Source of the DNA: Lanius collurio
Taxonomy: Eukaryota > Chordata > Aves > Passeriformes > Laniidae
Direction of reading: 5' to 3'
Assembly: GCA_020086605.1 (NCBI GenBank)
Contig: JACBWW010000008.1
Span: forward strand, 28,503,996-28,567,995
DNA: 64,000 nucleotides
The notes beneath the pieces are model-generated. The model did not search any database, had not been told where the DNA came from, and worked only from the letters and a program-made list of their open reading frames with translations. The translations under genes and the position numbers were made by a program. Shown piece by piece: positions 44,501-58,431 of the stretch. Every line of letters starts with the position of its first letter. Positions within the stretch are counted from its first letter, which is position 1.

Positions 44501-47500
44501 TAGCAGGAGCTACAGTTCATTGCAGTGTGGGCTCAGCCACAAGACAGGCACAGCTTTGCCCAAGTCCTGGAACTCAGAATACCCTTTGGAAAGGGAGGGA
44601 GGACCCATCCTCTCTGCCTTCAGATGCATCCATCTTCTCTCTATGCAGAGTAGCAGTAAAAGCTGGAGAAGAAGACAAAACCAGAAGGACAAGCAAAGAG
44701 AAGACTTTACCTGCTGGCAGAATTCTTTGGAAAGTACCCATTAACCATCCCTCTGGAACAAGCAGTAGACAGTGACAGCAGGCTCAGTGCCATTTCTGTG
44801 GCCATCCCCACCTCTCCCTCCCATTTTCCTGCTTAGCTCTGCCTCTAGGTAACGCTTTCTTCTGCTCTCCACAGTGTGTGCCCAGCCACAGAAGGCTGGG
44901 GGGGGCCCATCCTCCCTTCTTTTCACAGTCGCTCTGCAACCAAAGCAAAATGGCCTGATTCAGGGCAAAACAGAGCTGTTTCTGCCAGAGTCTGAGGTGA
45001 GGGGTCACCACCAGCTCAGACTGCAGGGATGGGATTTGGAGGGGCTAGTAAAGATCTGGTTAGCTCTGCTTGGGATGAGAGGGACAGCCATGGGGCAAGA
45101 GAAGATGAGAAGATTTTGGACCTTGTAATGCATCTGTGAAATTGGTGTGCAGCCTGAGGCTGGCTGGGATGCATTATACCCCTAAGCATGAGAAATCTTT
45201 CCTTGTCCATGGTGAAAAGGGAAAGCCAGAAGATTGGTAACAGTTAGGCAGACCCAGGGGCTCTTCCTGCAATCTTTCTTTAGATCTAACAAGAGCAAAC
45301 CTCTAATCCTGGTGTCTCCCTATGTCTGCTTGGCCCCTTGCTGCCCAGTTTCTGCCCAGTTTCCTTGGATCCTTCTGCCCTAGATAGATTTTACTGGCAC
45401 AGTGACTATTCTGTGCCTGTCCAGAGGATTTGGCAGCTGTGCTATGTCAATGCAGATTTTCAAGGTGTGGTGTTTCGCAAGCTTCCTGGCTTCGGAAGTT
45501 CACCTGCTGCAGCCTTTGTTCCTTCCTTTCTCCAAAGACATCTCATTCTTTCCCACTTTCCCACAGAAAGCAACACTTTCTTTCTTGCAGATGTTACGGC
45601 TGGGAAAGCCCCTCCTCTGCTGGGATGCGCACAGACTGTCTCCACCCTGCAAGCCCACGACTGTGTTTACATGGACACTCCTTAATCCTGTTTAAATTAT
45701 CAAGCTGTGACTTTCTGCTCTCTGTGGGAAGGACAACACTCCAGAAATGTGAGCTGCTGAGGTGGTCTTTGGCAAATAAATCAGTGCTTTCCTTGAAAGT
45801 ACCTGCAACATATAGTTTCCCACCTTTTTATTTAGCTGACACAGCTTTTGGAAATGCACCAGGCAGCGTTTACGGTGATGGATGGCAGCCACTGCACTGC
45901 AAAGAACAAAAGCAGAAGTGTCCCGGATATGCTACAGCTACAGATTCAGCCTCTTCTCACAGTGCTTGGTTTCATTTCCCAGGCACTGCATTGTCCTCTG
46001 ACCCCGCCAAGGACAGCTACTCCAGGGAATTCCCAGTGTCAGAGCCAATAGGGCTGTAGGTTTCATCGCCTGCCTGGGGTGAAAGCAGGGCTGAAATCTG
46101 CTGTGTTGAACCCTACCTTTTCTCAAGGCTGTGTCTGTACTGTGCAATGCTGAGCCTGTGGGATTCAGCTGGCTTCAGGAGGGCAGCAGGTTCTGGAGAT
46201 GCTGTCACTCAGCTCAGCCCTTCTCACTTCAGGTAGGGAGGCTCTGAACTGTTTGCACTGCTTTGCCCCCCATCACAGTACAGACACTTGAAGCAGCAGA
46301 TAATTTTGCAGCTTGACAGCAGGATGGGACAGTAGGAGGGATGCTCTCTCTGCCTTGGTCTGGTTTCCAGCAAAACTGCTCACTAGCCCTGCTGCCAGCA
46401 AATCCAACACAGGTGGTTGGTTTCAAAAAATAGCATCTCCTGGCATGCCTGTGTGATGTAGAGCTGGTGTTCAAAACTGAGTTACTGCAGACTGAAGAAA
46501 AAAATCACCACAAAGAACCATTTGTGAGTTAGCCTCATACCAAGAGGTGCTCAGGTCCCCAGCCCAACTTGGCAGCTGATGTAGTGCTTATGGGAGAAGT
46601 AGAGGTTGTGTTGCCAGCTGTTGGGATGAGGAAAAGGGGATACATGTCCTGCAGCTTGCTGTCACTGCATCCCGGCGCTGTCCCCTTCCCTTTCAGCAGG
46701 GACAGCTGCTTGATTTTTCTCTGAGATATCTTTGGTAAGGATTTTGGACATCATTCATGAGTGGTCTTGTAGTGCATGAATTAAATAAATCCAGGTGGGA
46801 CAGCTGGACTCTGGAAAGGTGTGCACACACTTGGGAGGGTTGTGGAGAACAGCAGTGTGTTTGATCAGAGGTCTGGATGATGTGGCCTCAAAAAACAGGC
46901 TGAAGGAGCTTGAGCTAGTCTTGCTTCCAGGAATGGATGAAATGGTGTCCAAGTGCACAGATATAGTGAAGAGAAAGTGAAAAGAAGTACTGAGTTTAAT
47001 TCTGATAAGTTGAGAAATCACAGGGGTTGGACTTTGGGGGAAATTCCATTTAGCAGGAAGAGGTGGGTGAAGAAAGGCTGCATGTCTGCTGCCGGAAAGT
47101 TTTACAGTTATACCAGAACTTGTCAGGAAGCTGGAAGTAGTGCTGGCTCTGGCTCAGTATAGCATGGGTTGGATGAACCCAGTCAGTCCTTCCTAATCCT
47201 TTTTTCCTCCCTGTTATACTGTCCTAACAGGTTCTTAGGGGATGGAGGTAGAATTTTTCTCTTTATGCTGTACTTCTGAGGGCTACATGAAATCCTTCAC
47301 TTCCCATGACTTTGGGAACCTCTCTAAAAGGTCGTGAAGGGAGGATGGAGTTAAACTCTGAAGCCCTCACTTACTTGTTGAGTGCTTGATGGGGGGCTGC
47401 CTGTGGTCTCAAGAAACCCTTGCTCCTGGATGCAAACCCAGGATCTGACCTAGTGCCCATGTGATGAAGGAGCATGGAGAGAGCTTGCCAAGTCAGACTG

Positions 47501-48914
47501 AAAGAAGCAGATCTTGTGTGTCTTCCATTAGAAGTACCTTTGAAGTGGAGCAAGCTGTGCAGTGCTAATAGCAGAGTGTGAACCATCAGCAGTGAAAACC
47601 AGCGTTCTTGTCGTCACCATCTGGGCCACATGCTAGGCCTTGGCAGGCTTGGCTCAGTTTCACCAGCATAATTTGAGTTTGGGCTTCAGGAAAAAAAAGA
47701 AAGCAACCCAAAGAGATAACAGAAAAGAGCTCTTCAGGGCGAATGTGGCGCCAAGGAGTTTAGCATCAAACGCCTTTTGAAAGCAGCTGTGCAGCCTTTC
47801 TCAGGGATAAATAAAGGCTGGTTTGAAGCTGGAGAGCTAGCTGGCAGAACACACTGTTCCCATCTTGCCAAACACTTCCCAGACCACCTGTCCTCGCAGG
47901 GCTGGGTTCCCTGCAGAGCTCTCATGCTGCTGCATGCTCTGGTGGAGTGGATGGGTGTGTCGCCAGCATCCTGATGCTCAGCCCAGGCTTGGAGCAAGGG
48001 CATGGCTCAGGCTCATCTTGAGGGGGAAGCTCTTGCAGCGTCCTTTCTCTCTCCGGAGTGCTCAGAGAGATGGAGACCATTACACTTCATGGCATATCCT
48101 CACTCTTCTGATGTTTCCAAGATTTGGAGTGGCAGGCAGCTGTGAGAGCTTGGCTGGCAGGAGATGGGGCACTGCCTGGCCCCCAGGGGTAGTGCCAAGC
48201 AGAGGCCATGGTTTTGGGTTGATGCAAGGTCTGAAGCACTGGAGTCAAGGGAGTTTTAATCAAAGCAGGCCCTCAAGTCTCTGTGCTCAGTGCTCTAACA
48301 GAATAAGGAAGGATTCAAGCAAAAAAATATCTGGAACGAGATCAGAAGCCAGACACTCTCCTAAACAAAGTAGATGCATGGCCTTGGAGGAGAAAACAGA
48401 CATGTAAATAGAGACAGAGGGGGCCAACAGAAGGTTGGGTTTCTCTGGACCTCATTTGTCTTCCTTGTGCTGCAGCTGTCTAAAGTAAATGCTGGGGGGC
48501 TGTGGTGTGCTGGAACATGCTGGGGCCATTCATCATGGGCTATGCTGGCAGCTGGGACAAATCCATGATGAGCAGAACCTTCCAGCTACCCAGAAAGCTC
48601 TGCCTCACTTGCACCACTAATTTTGAGGCTGCAGCTTTTCTTGTGCTGCATGCAGGCAAAGGTAGGGAGAGAAGAATTTCTTTCAACAGGGCCTTCACCC
48701 CTGCAAATGTGACCCTGAGGTGCTTTATTCCAAGGGCTCTGGCTTAGCTTCAGGAGGATCATTGCCCTCTCTGTTTCCAGAACCCCTTCAGTGCACTCTG
48801 GGAAAGAATTCCTCCTGATCCCGATCTTATCCTTCATTGACTATGTTGGCTCGTACTCACACAAAAGCCTCTGGGTCGGTATTTTCCAGATTGAACAGCC
48901 ACAGTCCATTCAGC

Positions 48915-48983
48915 ATTTCTCCCTCTCTTCCTGCTGCATTTCTCCCTCTCTTCCTGCTCCATTTCTCCCTCTCTTCCTGCTCT
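48915..48983 (+). repeat. Pyrimidine-rich tandem repeat, 23-bp unit x 3
   Basis: ATTTCTCCCTCTCTTCCTGC occurs three times at a spacing of exactly 23 bp (48915, 48938, 48961) with almost no divergence. This is a small, young minisatellite. Confidence 0.95.
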
Positions 48984-51900
48984 CCTGTTCTGGACAGTAT
49001 GTGTGAAGGTGGAGGGCAGGTAGTTCGGCAGGGATTTGATATGGAGCTGCTACAATGGGCTTTCTTTGGCAGTCAGGAGATCGAGTCTTGGTACAGCTCT
49101 GGTGTGAAGAGGGTCTGCAGCTCCATGCTATGCTTGCATGAGCCATCAGGGACAGCAGAGGCAAAAAGCCGAACAACAGAACTCCAAAGTGAGACTTTTT
49201 CTCAGCTGCTGGCAAAGGCATGTTGGAGGAGGCCACAGTGGCTAGGTTTTTGAGGGCTTCCCTGTGGAATAAAGGGGCTGTACTGCTCCAGAACAGCATC
49301 GTCCTTCCCAGTTTTCCTGTGGGATACCCCGTCCAAGGATTTCCAGGCAGAGGCTAATCAGGAACAGGAAAAAGCCATCAAAGAAAGTCAAGCTAAAGTC
49401 TTCTGGGACAGAACTGCTGAGAGTGCACAGGGGGAGCCAGGGAAGTCTCTGAAGCATGTAAGATGTACCAGGCTAGAATTCCTCAAAGGGCACAGCAGCA
49501 AGGAATGGAAAGTCCCTGGCTGGCTCTTCTGTGCCTGATAAGGCAGACTGGCTCCATGCCTTGCTAAGGAAGGACTCGCTCGTGCATCCTTTCTTACTGG
49601 AAACAAAGGGGAGAGTCATCAAGATAACAGTCAGAAGGATGGGAAAAGGCATCCCACTCCAAGCATAGCCATTGTGTTAGCTAAACTCCTAAATTGTTGG
49701 AAAGGAGCTATCAAAGTGGGCAGCATTTAAAGCAGCTAAGCCCCTGAGATCCTCTCCCTTCTCATAAAGCAACCCATGTAGCATTAGAAGTGCATCAATC
49801 CCCTGGAATCCCAAAAGGTCTTTTAAAGCCTCCTTCTTCTTCAGGGAGGCTGACCCCAGACCCCCCAACAAATTTGTTTAGAAACAACCCCCTCACAGCC
49901 CACTGCAGCATTGCCAGGGTAAACCCAAGGGCTCCTGTTCCATGAGCATCCCTGAAGTTGAAGGTTAAAGTTTAAGAACAACAGCAGTGATCTTTTCACA
50001 CTTTCTGTGGATAATCCATTGAACTCTCAGTGCAGGGTGCTGGCCAGGCACAGCCAGGAGCTGGACAAACCCACCACATGGTTCCTACACAAGCCCCACC
50101 TGAGGAAGCTCCTGCACTGGTGACTCCTGTGTGCTGGGAGGGAGTGGCAGGGAAGGATGACTCTGGATGCCTCTGTGTCTGCTGATTTCCCTTACGTACC
50201 TAGTAGTGGTCTCAGCTAGAAAGAGAGACAGAGCAAGAGAGCCTCTGTTCTGACCCAGAACTGCTGCTCTTGGGCTCTTTCCTTCATCCTTTGCACTGTG
50301 AAATTTCACGTGATGCCTTTCACATCCTTTTACTCTTGTAAGAGGTATATGCTGCTGCTCTGCTGACCAACGAGGCTCATTAACCTGTTCTCAGCTTTCT
50401 CGCTGGTGTCTGCTGATGAGCCCCACAGGGTTCTGAGGCAGCTGCCCCGTAGTTGCTGCCCTTTCTAAGCATCCTGCTTGCTGAGCCACACCTCACCCTA
50501 CAGGGGGCTGGGATGAGGGATACCAGCAGAGGTTCTTCCCTGTCCTTCATCCCCAGGAGGTCTTTACCTACCCAGCATTTCTCACATCCTGAGGAAGTGG
50601 CTGCAGACGAAGGAGCTGTGAGTGCTGTCCGGGAGGGAGCGTGCCTGTCCTTTGACCTCATGTGCTACGGGAAAAGGAGCTCTTCTGGCTCTCTGCCCTG
50701 CGCTAGCAATGCTTAACCCAATGTCCCTGACTCCCTGAAAAATCCCAGCCAGCAGAAAAAGGCAGCCACCCGCTGGGAAGAAGGAAGGCACCATTGAGTC
50801 TCTTCTTGTCTTTGTTCAGGCAGGCAAAGTCCAAGGCTAGCTGTCACACAGAGCCATTCCAGGCTGTGGGTGTGTGGCAGCACATCCTGTAGATCCACGG
50901 AAACTGGCACCAGAGATAAAAAACTGGAGAGAACTTTGCTTGAGGGCATCCAGGGGGGGATGCAGGGCTCAGGACATGATGCATGAGGTTGGGCTGGTTT
51001 TTTGTGAGCTTGCCACGATGGGTACTTCCAGCTCCTTGCAGTAGAGAAACAGCACCCTGGACCACGTCTGTGCTTACTATTGACTGAAAAATGTTGATGG
51101 GTCACTCCAACACATTTCAAGTATTTTGTGGTTTGGATGCTGTTTGTGGGTTTCAGTTGGTTTGTTTGTTGGTTGTCTTGGTTACTTTTATTTTAAAAAA
51201 GAGTGATTTCTGTGGACAGGGGTGCTTGAGGTGAACGTGACAGGACTCAGAGATGGGCACAAAGTAAGAGGCTGCTCTGACAGACACCTGCCTGGCCTTC
51301 CTCTAAATTTCTTGCAGCTGCTGCTGCTGCATCCCAAACACCATTTCTGAAGGGACACGAAGGTTTATGGTCCTGCTGTGGGAAGATGCCTCTTGTCACC
51401 AGCACGCCCCAGAGTGGAGGAGCACTCCCAGCAGAGGACATTGCTCCCTGCCTGTGTCAGAGAGTTTATCAGACAGATGCAGATGCAGCTCTGAGCCCAG
51501 GAGCACCTGGGTTGTGGGAGAATGACACTGCTGAGCTCTGCTCCACAGTTACAACAGGCTCATCCTTTTACTGTGGCCCTGCCACGGTCTCTGTGTGCCA
51601 CTCACTGTCCTCCTCCTTCCCAGTGCACAGGAGTGGCAGAAAACTCTTCCATTCATTATATGCCTGGTCTGTTTAAATGAGACTATGAGGGCTTTAGGGT
51701 CTAGTGCAGGTCTGAGTCTCTGGGTAGCACCTGTAAGAATAACAGCTCCTGTGTGACATGGAGGGGCACACATGGTTGGGACATCCTGCACTTGAGTGCT
51801 GATGCTCTTTTTTGGTGTGCAGGAACCACAGCCACGGTGCTGAGTGCTGGCACAGACCACGGGAAATGCCTGTGTTCTCTTTGCTTCCCTACTGTCCTAA

Positions 51901-54900
51901 AACCACAGGAAAACACTGTTACAAGCCTCCAGGCCAGGGTAGCCCTGCTTTGGTCATGCAACACTTGTCTGTGCTGGAAACGCCATCTCAAGGAGTCTGT
52001 GAGGTGCTGGGATGGGTCCACAAGCCTTGCCCCCCATAGCTCCCTTCTCACACAGACACAGAGCAAGGAGAAGGCATCCACCAAACTCCCACCAGCACCA
52101 GCAGTGGCTGCAGGCAGGCAGCAGCAGCTGAGCACAGGTGACAGCCACAGAAGCCCATGGTTTATGGTGAAAGAGCTTGTACAGGATGCAGTGAGCACAG
52201 GAGGAACCCAAAATCTCCATCCTGGTGAGTCTCTGCTACTCTTTTTCAAGGTTCCCATGCTGGTACATGTAAGCTAGTATCATTTCAGAGCTGACATCCC
52301 ATCAGAGCCCTAGACATTTGGTGCTGCCATTGCCTGGCTTTATCCCTCCTGGCACCCTCCTGGAGTACTTGGACAGGGTCACAAGGCTGTGCATGGCCGC
52401 CTATTCCTGTGAGGGGACACAGAAAGCCACTTGGTTTGCAGCCAGGGATGGGGTGAGGCTAGCCTGCTTAGCCTGCCCCAGGTGCATGCCAGTGAATACT
52501 TCCCAGCTAATCAAGGATGTTTTCCAGTGAGCTCTGAGCCATGCACAGCTAATGTCTCACACCAGTGCCATTTACCTCTGCACTGAAATAAACTGCTGAT
52601 TACACAGCAGTAGATTAAAGGGCTTTCAATATCTTTATTGATATTTCTGGGTACAAGATAAAAAAACTTCAAAGAAAAAAAATAAGTGAAGGTAAATCTA
52701 AATGATAAAGGGAGAACTTGGCACCTTATCCTCCTTCTTACAGTCTGCTCAGGTTTGCAGATTACACAGCCCCGTGTACATTTCAGTAAATACTCACAGT
52801 GGTACAATGAAGGCTCATTTCCTTGCAGAGATACTCGCAAGCCCCATGCCTCGGTCTTGTCCTCTCTCTTCTTGCACTGCTAATGGTAATCTGTCCTTTG
52901 CTGCTGATGGACTGTGTGGCTTGGAGAGGCTTGGCTTGGCCATGGACAGAGGGGCAGTGGGGAGTTGCACTGTCTCTTTGCTGCCCTTGGCAAAGATGAG
53001 GAGCACAGGAGAGATATGAGACATTAACAGCCCTGATTCCAAAGATACAAGGAAGCTGGGCTTCCCTTGGTGTGACAGGAGCATGGGAATCAACAGCTGG
53101 ATGGGCAGCACCCCCCTCTTGCCCCTTGTGGGGCTTCAGCTGCTGCCCACATTCAGTCTCCTTGTCTTTTTGGGGCTTTTCTTACTTTCTGGATCTGAGC
53201 TGTGCTTTGAGGAAATGAACCTGCACTTTCCTTTGCAGCTGATGTTCCAACGAAAGTGGCAGATTCTTTCAGATTTTTATCCTTAAAGCAACTGTCTCCC
53301 TGAAGAAATGAAAGCATGGCCTTTCAGGCATCAGTACACTTCCTCTGGGCTCCAGATCCCAGTTCTAACACTTCTATAGTTTTCCAGCCCTGCAGAGCAA
53401 GGAGCACTGCAGAGGTGAATCAGGTCTGTAGATCACCTCTCAGGTTTTCACTGGGGATCCTCAGGCCACAGCTTAGGGACTGCTGCTTTTAAAGGATTGT
53501 GATGCAAAAAGGAAGAGAAAGAGGTTATTTTCTGCAGAACTGAGTCCTGGAGCAGAGCCAAGCTCCTATGCTTATGTAATAAGAATAAGCAAACAGCAAA
53601 AATCCCGCAGGAAGGGGAGGCCACTAACCCACAGCAGGATCTGAGCCACCAGCAGCTCCGACTTCTTCCTCTTTCCTCCATCTGAGGCTTTGGGTTTTGC
53701 TGGGTTCCCCTCCTGCTGGGTTCCCCTCCCACTGGGCAGCAGCAGGCTGCCTTCCCAGCAAGGGTAGCACACGAGTTGTACTGTGCTTCCTTCCATTCAC
53801 CCTTCTAGTGGGCCCCTGAACCCAGCAGCTCTCTTTAGCCAGGCTGCAGGCAGGACTCTGACCTTCTCAACTGTCCCAGTGCCCCTGAAGGCAGAGCAGT
53901 GCCCACTGAGGGTATCAGGGCTGCACAGGTGGCAGCAACTGAAGCAAATGCCCCCTTGTACTGGAATACTCTGAGCATCATTTCCGACAGGTTTTGGCCC
54001 AGGTCAGCTAGCCTGACTCCCAAAGCAGGCATCATTCCCAGCTGGAAAGCAGTCCTTGGCAGAGCTGGTTCCTTAGTGCAACCATAGCTGGAGCGTCCTT
54101 GTTCCTCTCTTTGCAGGTCTGGGGGCTGGTTTCTGCACGATGTGTCTGCTGGGGCTCTCGGAGTGCCATGGTGGGTTATTGCCCTTACCCTGCTGAAGAG
54201 CAAGGCCAGAGGGGTCTGCAGAGGCTCATCCCTCAACTCTGCACACAGCAAAAGCATTTCCCCAGCTCCTTTGGCTACCTTGCTTGGTCACTCCTCTCAT
54301 CCATCACTTGCTGGGGGATCTGAAAAGGCACAAAGAGAATGCCCAGCCCCACAGTCCCTGCAGCCTCTTTGAGTCTGCAGTCCAGTGCCCCACAACATGC
54401 CAAAACCCCGGGAAAGGCTACTGGGAGAGAGGTGCAAGTCCTTACCCAAAGCAGCTCGCTGCAGCTCCACCAGAATTACAGAAGCACTGGCACCTTCATG
54501 CCTAGGGGATTTTCTCACCTGGCAGCATGAGCTGAGGGATGGTGTCACCCTGCTGCAGGTGGGAGAGGACATGGCTCCCAGTTTGCTTCAGCCCCTGGTT
54601 TGCTGGGTATCTTGAGACCTCTCCTGACAGGGCTTGGCCTCCAGGGATCTGAGACAGGGGCTGAAGTAAAACCGAGGGGTGGGAGGGTGGCTGCTGCCCA
54701 TGGCAGCCTGTCACCAGTTAGAGATGCCACGCAGAGGCAGCAAGTATTTGTTTGCTGGAAACCACTTCCAGAACCCTGAGCCTACAGGGAAGGGCCAGAA
54801 ACACTCCCAGGACCCAGACTGGAAAGCTGGAATCAGGCACACATCAAGGCAAAGATATGACAGCCTCAGACATGGGGGCTGTTCATTCCTTGGGTTAAGA

Positions 54901-56891
54901 GCAGGGATCAAAACCTCCTTGATTGGTAAATCTCAGCTTCAGGAATGAAGTGGCCACATCTGTTCTTAACCTCTGTTCTACTGCCTGCAGAGGCTCTGAG
55001 TTTCACCAAGGGATGAGGAAGCCTCAGACCACAGGGGTGCACCAGAGCCCATGCCATCCATGTTGTCACCGCTTCTGCCCTGTTGTCCCCATGCACCAGC
55101 ACATACCAACACAAGGGTTGGCAGGGAGCCCAGCTGGAAAGGGCCAGAAGGGCTTTTTACCTGCTTGGCTTGTGAATCAGTGGCTGTCACGATCCATCAC
55201 TGGCTTGCTGCCCTGAGCCACAGGCTGCAGAGTGGCTCTCGACAGCTCCCTCAGATTCTATTCCCCAGTCCCACTCTTCCTTTCATTTTCCAGAGTTTTC
55301 TCTGTGACTATAAATAGCCTTGTGAGGGACTTGTCAGCCCTTGTGGAAGAAGAGGCAATAATCTCTTCCTGAAGGAAGTGGCCAGGACACTCAAAGGCTT
55401 CCTTCTCACCCACATGTAAATGATACCAAACAATGTGCCTGGGAGGAAACTGAGGCAGAGAGGGTAGAGGAAGCTGTGAGGAGCAGGGCTCCAGAGCCCT
55501 TTGTGGAGGGAATACAGCTGCTGCCACCATGCTTGGTGGGGGCCTGCCACTGGGAACCTCACTGTTAGGGATCTGTGGTGCTCCTGTATGAGCACTGCTG
55601 AACCCATAGGCTTGCCACAAAAGCAGGAAGCATGCTGTGAATGGCCAAGAGTCCTGTTGGGGGTCTACAATGAATGCTTTAAGTGGGATGACTTACTACT
55701 TCCCATTTGCCAGCTTGGCACTGGAGATGGCTACCATCTCCTCCAGCTATCCAGAGGTCTTTATTCCAGAAAATCTTGTTTTGAAAAAGCTATCATTGTC
55801 CCCCAGGTGAAAGTACTCACTGGGTAGAGTGGAGGTCTGCAGGAGGATCTGCATCCAGCATCTTTACCCTTGGCTGGTGTTAGGAACTGCTGATCCTGCA
55901 GCAGCAGGGGTTTTACCCTTCCACAGAACCTCTCCTCCACCCAGGACAGGCACAGCTTAGATGACACACTTTTCTCTTGACATTGCTTAATTGGCTTGAT
56001 TTGTCCATATTAAACATTTACCATCCACAGTTAGCTCCCTCATTAGCTATGACACATCATGTTTAACCACACACCAATACTGCAGCAATGCCAGGGCCAG
56101 CAGCAAACACTCAGGGAACTTCTGCACAAGGATAACGCAGAGACCATAAAAAAATCTGGGTCTGAAATCAAACTTAAACAAGCCTGGGAACACTTCTGAG
56201 ATGGTAGAAGACCTTAGACAAGTGTGCACATCCCCATGAACAGCCTTCATCCCTGCCTCCTTTATTTACACACTGCATAATGGCTTGCCTGTGGACCTGA
56301 GCTCTTGCAAAGCGGAATTAACATGCATTTGGTTCACAAACCACAGCCTAATTAATTCCCAGCAAAGCTTCACTCTGTGGCTGTGGAAGTTCAAGGTGCT
56401 ACCCAGGGTTAACCAGATGCCTCTCCTCCACACCCAGGGGGCTCAGTCCTACCAGCATAGGGCAAGGGATGGGTGTTCCAGGACCAGGGAGAAACCAGGT
56501 GGGTGGGAAAGGAGAACAGTTCCAGAAATGACAAAAAGCCAAATGAGGAGCGTGTCGGGGTCCCTGTGAACCCCAGCTCCACGCTGAAGCAACCTCAGGC
56601 CCATCACCCCCAGGGCTTTTCCCTGAGGGTTTTCTCAGCCTCCTCTCACAGGGATGGAAGCAATTTCTCCAAGGGCTGTTTTTGAAGGCAATGTTTGCCA
56701 TCTAGTGGGAAAACAGAGTCTGTGTATCTCACTCGCCGGCAGAAGGATGGGGCTATGGTTATTTCGGCAGTAGTTAGGGGCCAGACGCCCCCTTGCCCAT
56801 AGTTGGGCAGCAGCTCCTAGCTGGGAGTTCCGGGGAAGAGGGAAACTGGGAGAGGTGGTGCTGGTTTAGCTTCCTGCGGGCAGCTCTCCAG

Positions 56892-56965
56892 CCATAGATG
56901 CCTGCCTGACTGTGGATCCCTTGCCCAAGCCCTTGGAGAAGTCCCTGGCTGAGCTGCTGCCCAGC
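56892..56965 (+). other. Splice-bounded open segment, function unknown
   Basis: A CTCTCCAG acceptor is followed by 74 open bases encoding IDACLTVDPLPKPLEKSL and AELLPS, then a perfect GTAAGT donor. I recognise no domain. It could be an exon of an unidentified plus-strand gene or a chance arrangement. The opposite strand is also open here. Confidence 0.15.
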
Positions 56966-57024
56966 GTAAGTGGGGAGCTGAAAGAAGTGCTCTCTAGTAG
57001 GGGGAAAAGCACCATGTTCTGGAT

Positions 57025-57299
57025 AAATGTTGCCTTTCAGGTCAGCAAATCTCGTGGGGATTGGTGTCTTCCACACTGGCATTCTCCCAGGCCTCCCTCT
57101 TCCAGGTCTGCATCCTCCTGGGGACCAGCGCCCTCCAAGTTGGCATCTCCAGTACTCCACTGGCAATCAGCATCTTCAAAGTCAGCATCCTCTCTGGCAT
57201 CAGTGCCTTCCAGGTCAGCATATTTCTGGTGATCAGTACTTTCCAGGTTGGCTTTCCTCTGGGAATCAGTGCCTTTAAGACCTGCAGATCATCCTGGGG
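57025..57299. repeat. Degenerate 33-bp tandem repeat
   Basis: Units of 33 bp built on CTTCCAGGTCAGCATNNNNCTGG recur about six times. The clearest are those beginning near 57175, 57208 and 57241. As 33 is divisible by three, frames persist through the array. On the minus strand one frame reads an acidic 11-residue repeat of the type TDxQxxADLEG for about 80 codons without an ATG. On the plus strand the repeat is hydrophobic. Whether it is a coding repeat or a minisatellite is open. Confidence 0.7.
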
Positions 57300-57716
57300 A
57301 TGAGTCATCATCCCAGGAGGCAATCCTGGACAGATCTGACCCTTTTGGCACCTTACCACGTCCTGATCCATCAGCACAGAGGTGACTATGCTGGTGCTGG
57401 TGCCTAGAATTCATGTGGAGCTCAGCTGCTCCCACATCTGGTGGATCATCCAGTGCAGAACAAAGGCTGAGAGTTGCTTGGCTGTGTTGTGACCCTGCAA
57501 AGCCACATGAGACTCCCAGAGGAACATTTAACTCCAGTCCATCATATTCGGGATGCAGAGAAAAGCCCAGCTGTACAGAGCTCTGTCTGCCCAGTGCCTG
57601 CTCCTGCAATCCCAGAAACATGGAGAGCACTGTAGTGCCCCAGCTGGTTCAGAAGTTTCCACATAGGGCTGGGCCATGCTGTCCATAACCTCTACATGTT
57701 TATTCTACCCATGCAG

Positions 57717-57832
57717 ACAATGCTGCTGAAGTGGCAGTGGATGAAGGGGACCACAAGGTGCAGCTGGTGGGAGGAGAGCAGGTAGAGAGGCTGCCCAGGG
57801 AAGCTCCTGAAGTGTGTCCTGCTCCATTTTAG
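57717..57832 (+). other. Splice-bounded open segment, possible terminal exon
   Basis: A pyrimidine-rich acceptor ending CCCATGCAG precedes an open segment encoding DNAAEVAVDEGDHKVQLVGG and EQ. It then either splices at GTAGAG (57782) or runs on to a TAG at 57830-57832. The composition is protein-like, but no family is recognised. Confidence 0.18.
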
Positions 57833-58057
57833 TCCTTGCAGCTGCAGGAGAAGATGGAGATCCTGCAATGGGGGAGGGAGGAGATAACTCCTCTGAGCAA
57901 GCGACATGACAGTACCAAGGAGCTGTAGTCCTTGTGTTGCACAGCAGAAATGCGTGCATGGGGAGCACACAAGCATGTGTCCCCTAGTGCCACCACACTC
58001 CAGGGCAGGAACACAAAACACTGGCAACTCTTGCTTGGGCAATAGGACTGTTTCCAG

Positions 58058-58083
58058 TATATATATATATATATAAAAAAAAA
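58058..58083. repeat. (TA)n microsatellite with A tail
   Basis: Nine TA units run into a stretch of A. Confidence 0.95.
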
Positions 58084-58431
58084 GCCAAAAAGCTAGCAGG
58101 AAAATCATGGGCTGCTGCTGCTGCTTGGAGCAGGAAGCAGCCATTTCCCAAGAGCATCATGAGCAGCAGTGCTTGGGCAGAGCTGCGCTGCTGGCTGTTG
58201 CCTCCCAGCATCTCTGCAGCCACGTGCTTGGCATTTCTCATCTGTGAAAGACCAAAAGCATCCTAGAGGCAGGGAAGGGGCCAGCCCCAGCAAGCAAAGA
58301 AAGAAACAACCCATATTTGGAGGGAGAAGCTGACAGTGCAGCAGCAAGACATGTGTCAGGTTTCTCCCTTCTCCACATCTGTTTGGGTGTCAGCACATCT
58401 GGCCTGGCAGGTGATGTCTCCTCTGTTTCAG

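Larger units (their letters stand above)
40840..56891. other. Long non-coding stretch between CCL19 and IL11RA
   Basis: No coding exon is recognised. It contains a 29-bp tandem duplication at 41505-41562, a 23-bp repeat x 3 at 48915-48983, and isolated AATAAA strings (for example 45776, 46784, 52584) not tied to any exon. Perfect kappa-B matches lie at 46025-46034, 47039-47048 and 49507-49516. The 46790-47170 segment could be an eroded LINE, but I cannot support a family. The 257-codon frame at 43245-44018 shows no known domain. In mammals CCL27 lies between CCL19 and IL11RA. No C-C motif with a matching third exon was found here. Confidence 0.45.

Noticed and set aside
14425..49516. Apparent cluster of perfect kappa-B sites across the window (about ten)
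   Set aside because: GGGRNWYYCC is expected about 8 times on both strands of 64 kb, so the total is not above chance. Only positions near promoters or shared between repeat copies were kept.
50453..50716. 87-codon frame with a hydrophobic start (MLPFLSILLAEPHL), considered as a small secreted protein
   Set aside because: There is no promoter, splice signal or poly(A) signal in place, and an overlapping frame on the other strand is also open.
53083..53286. 67-codon frame with a hydrophobic segment
   Set aside because: There is no supporting signals, and hydrophobic short frames are common in pyrimidine-rich DNA.
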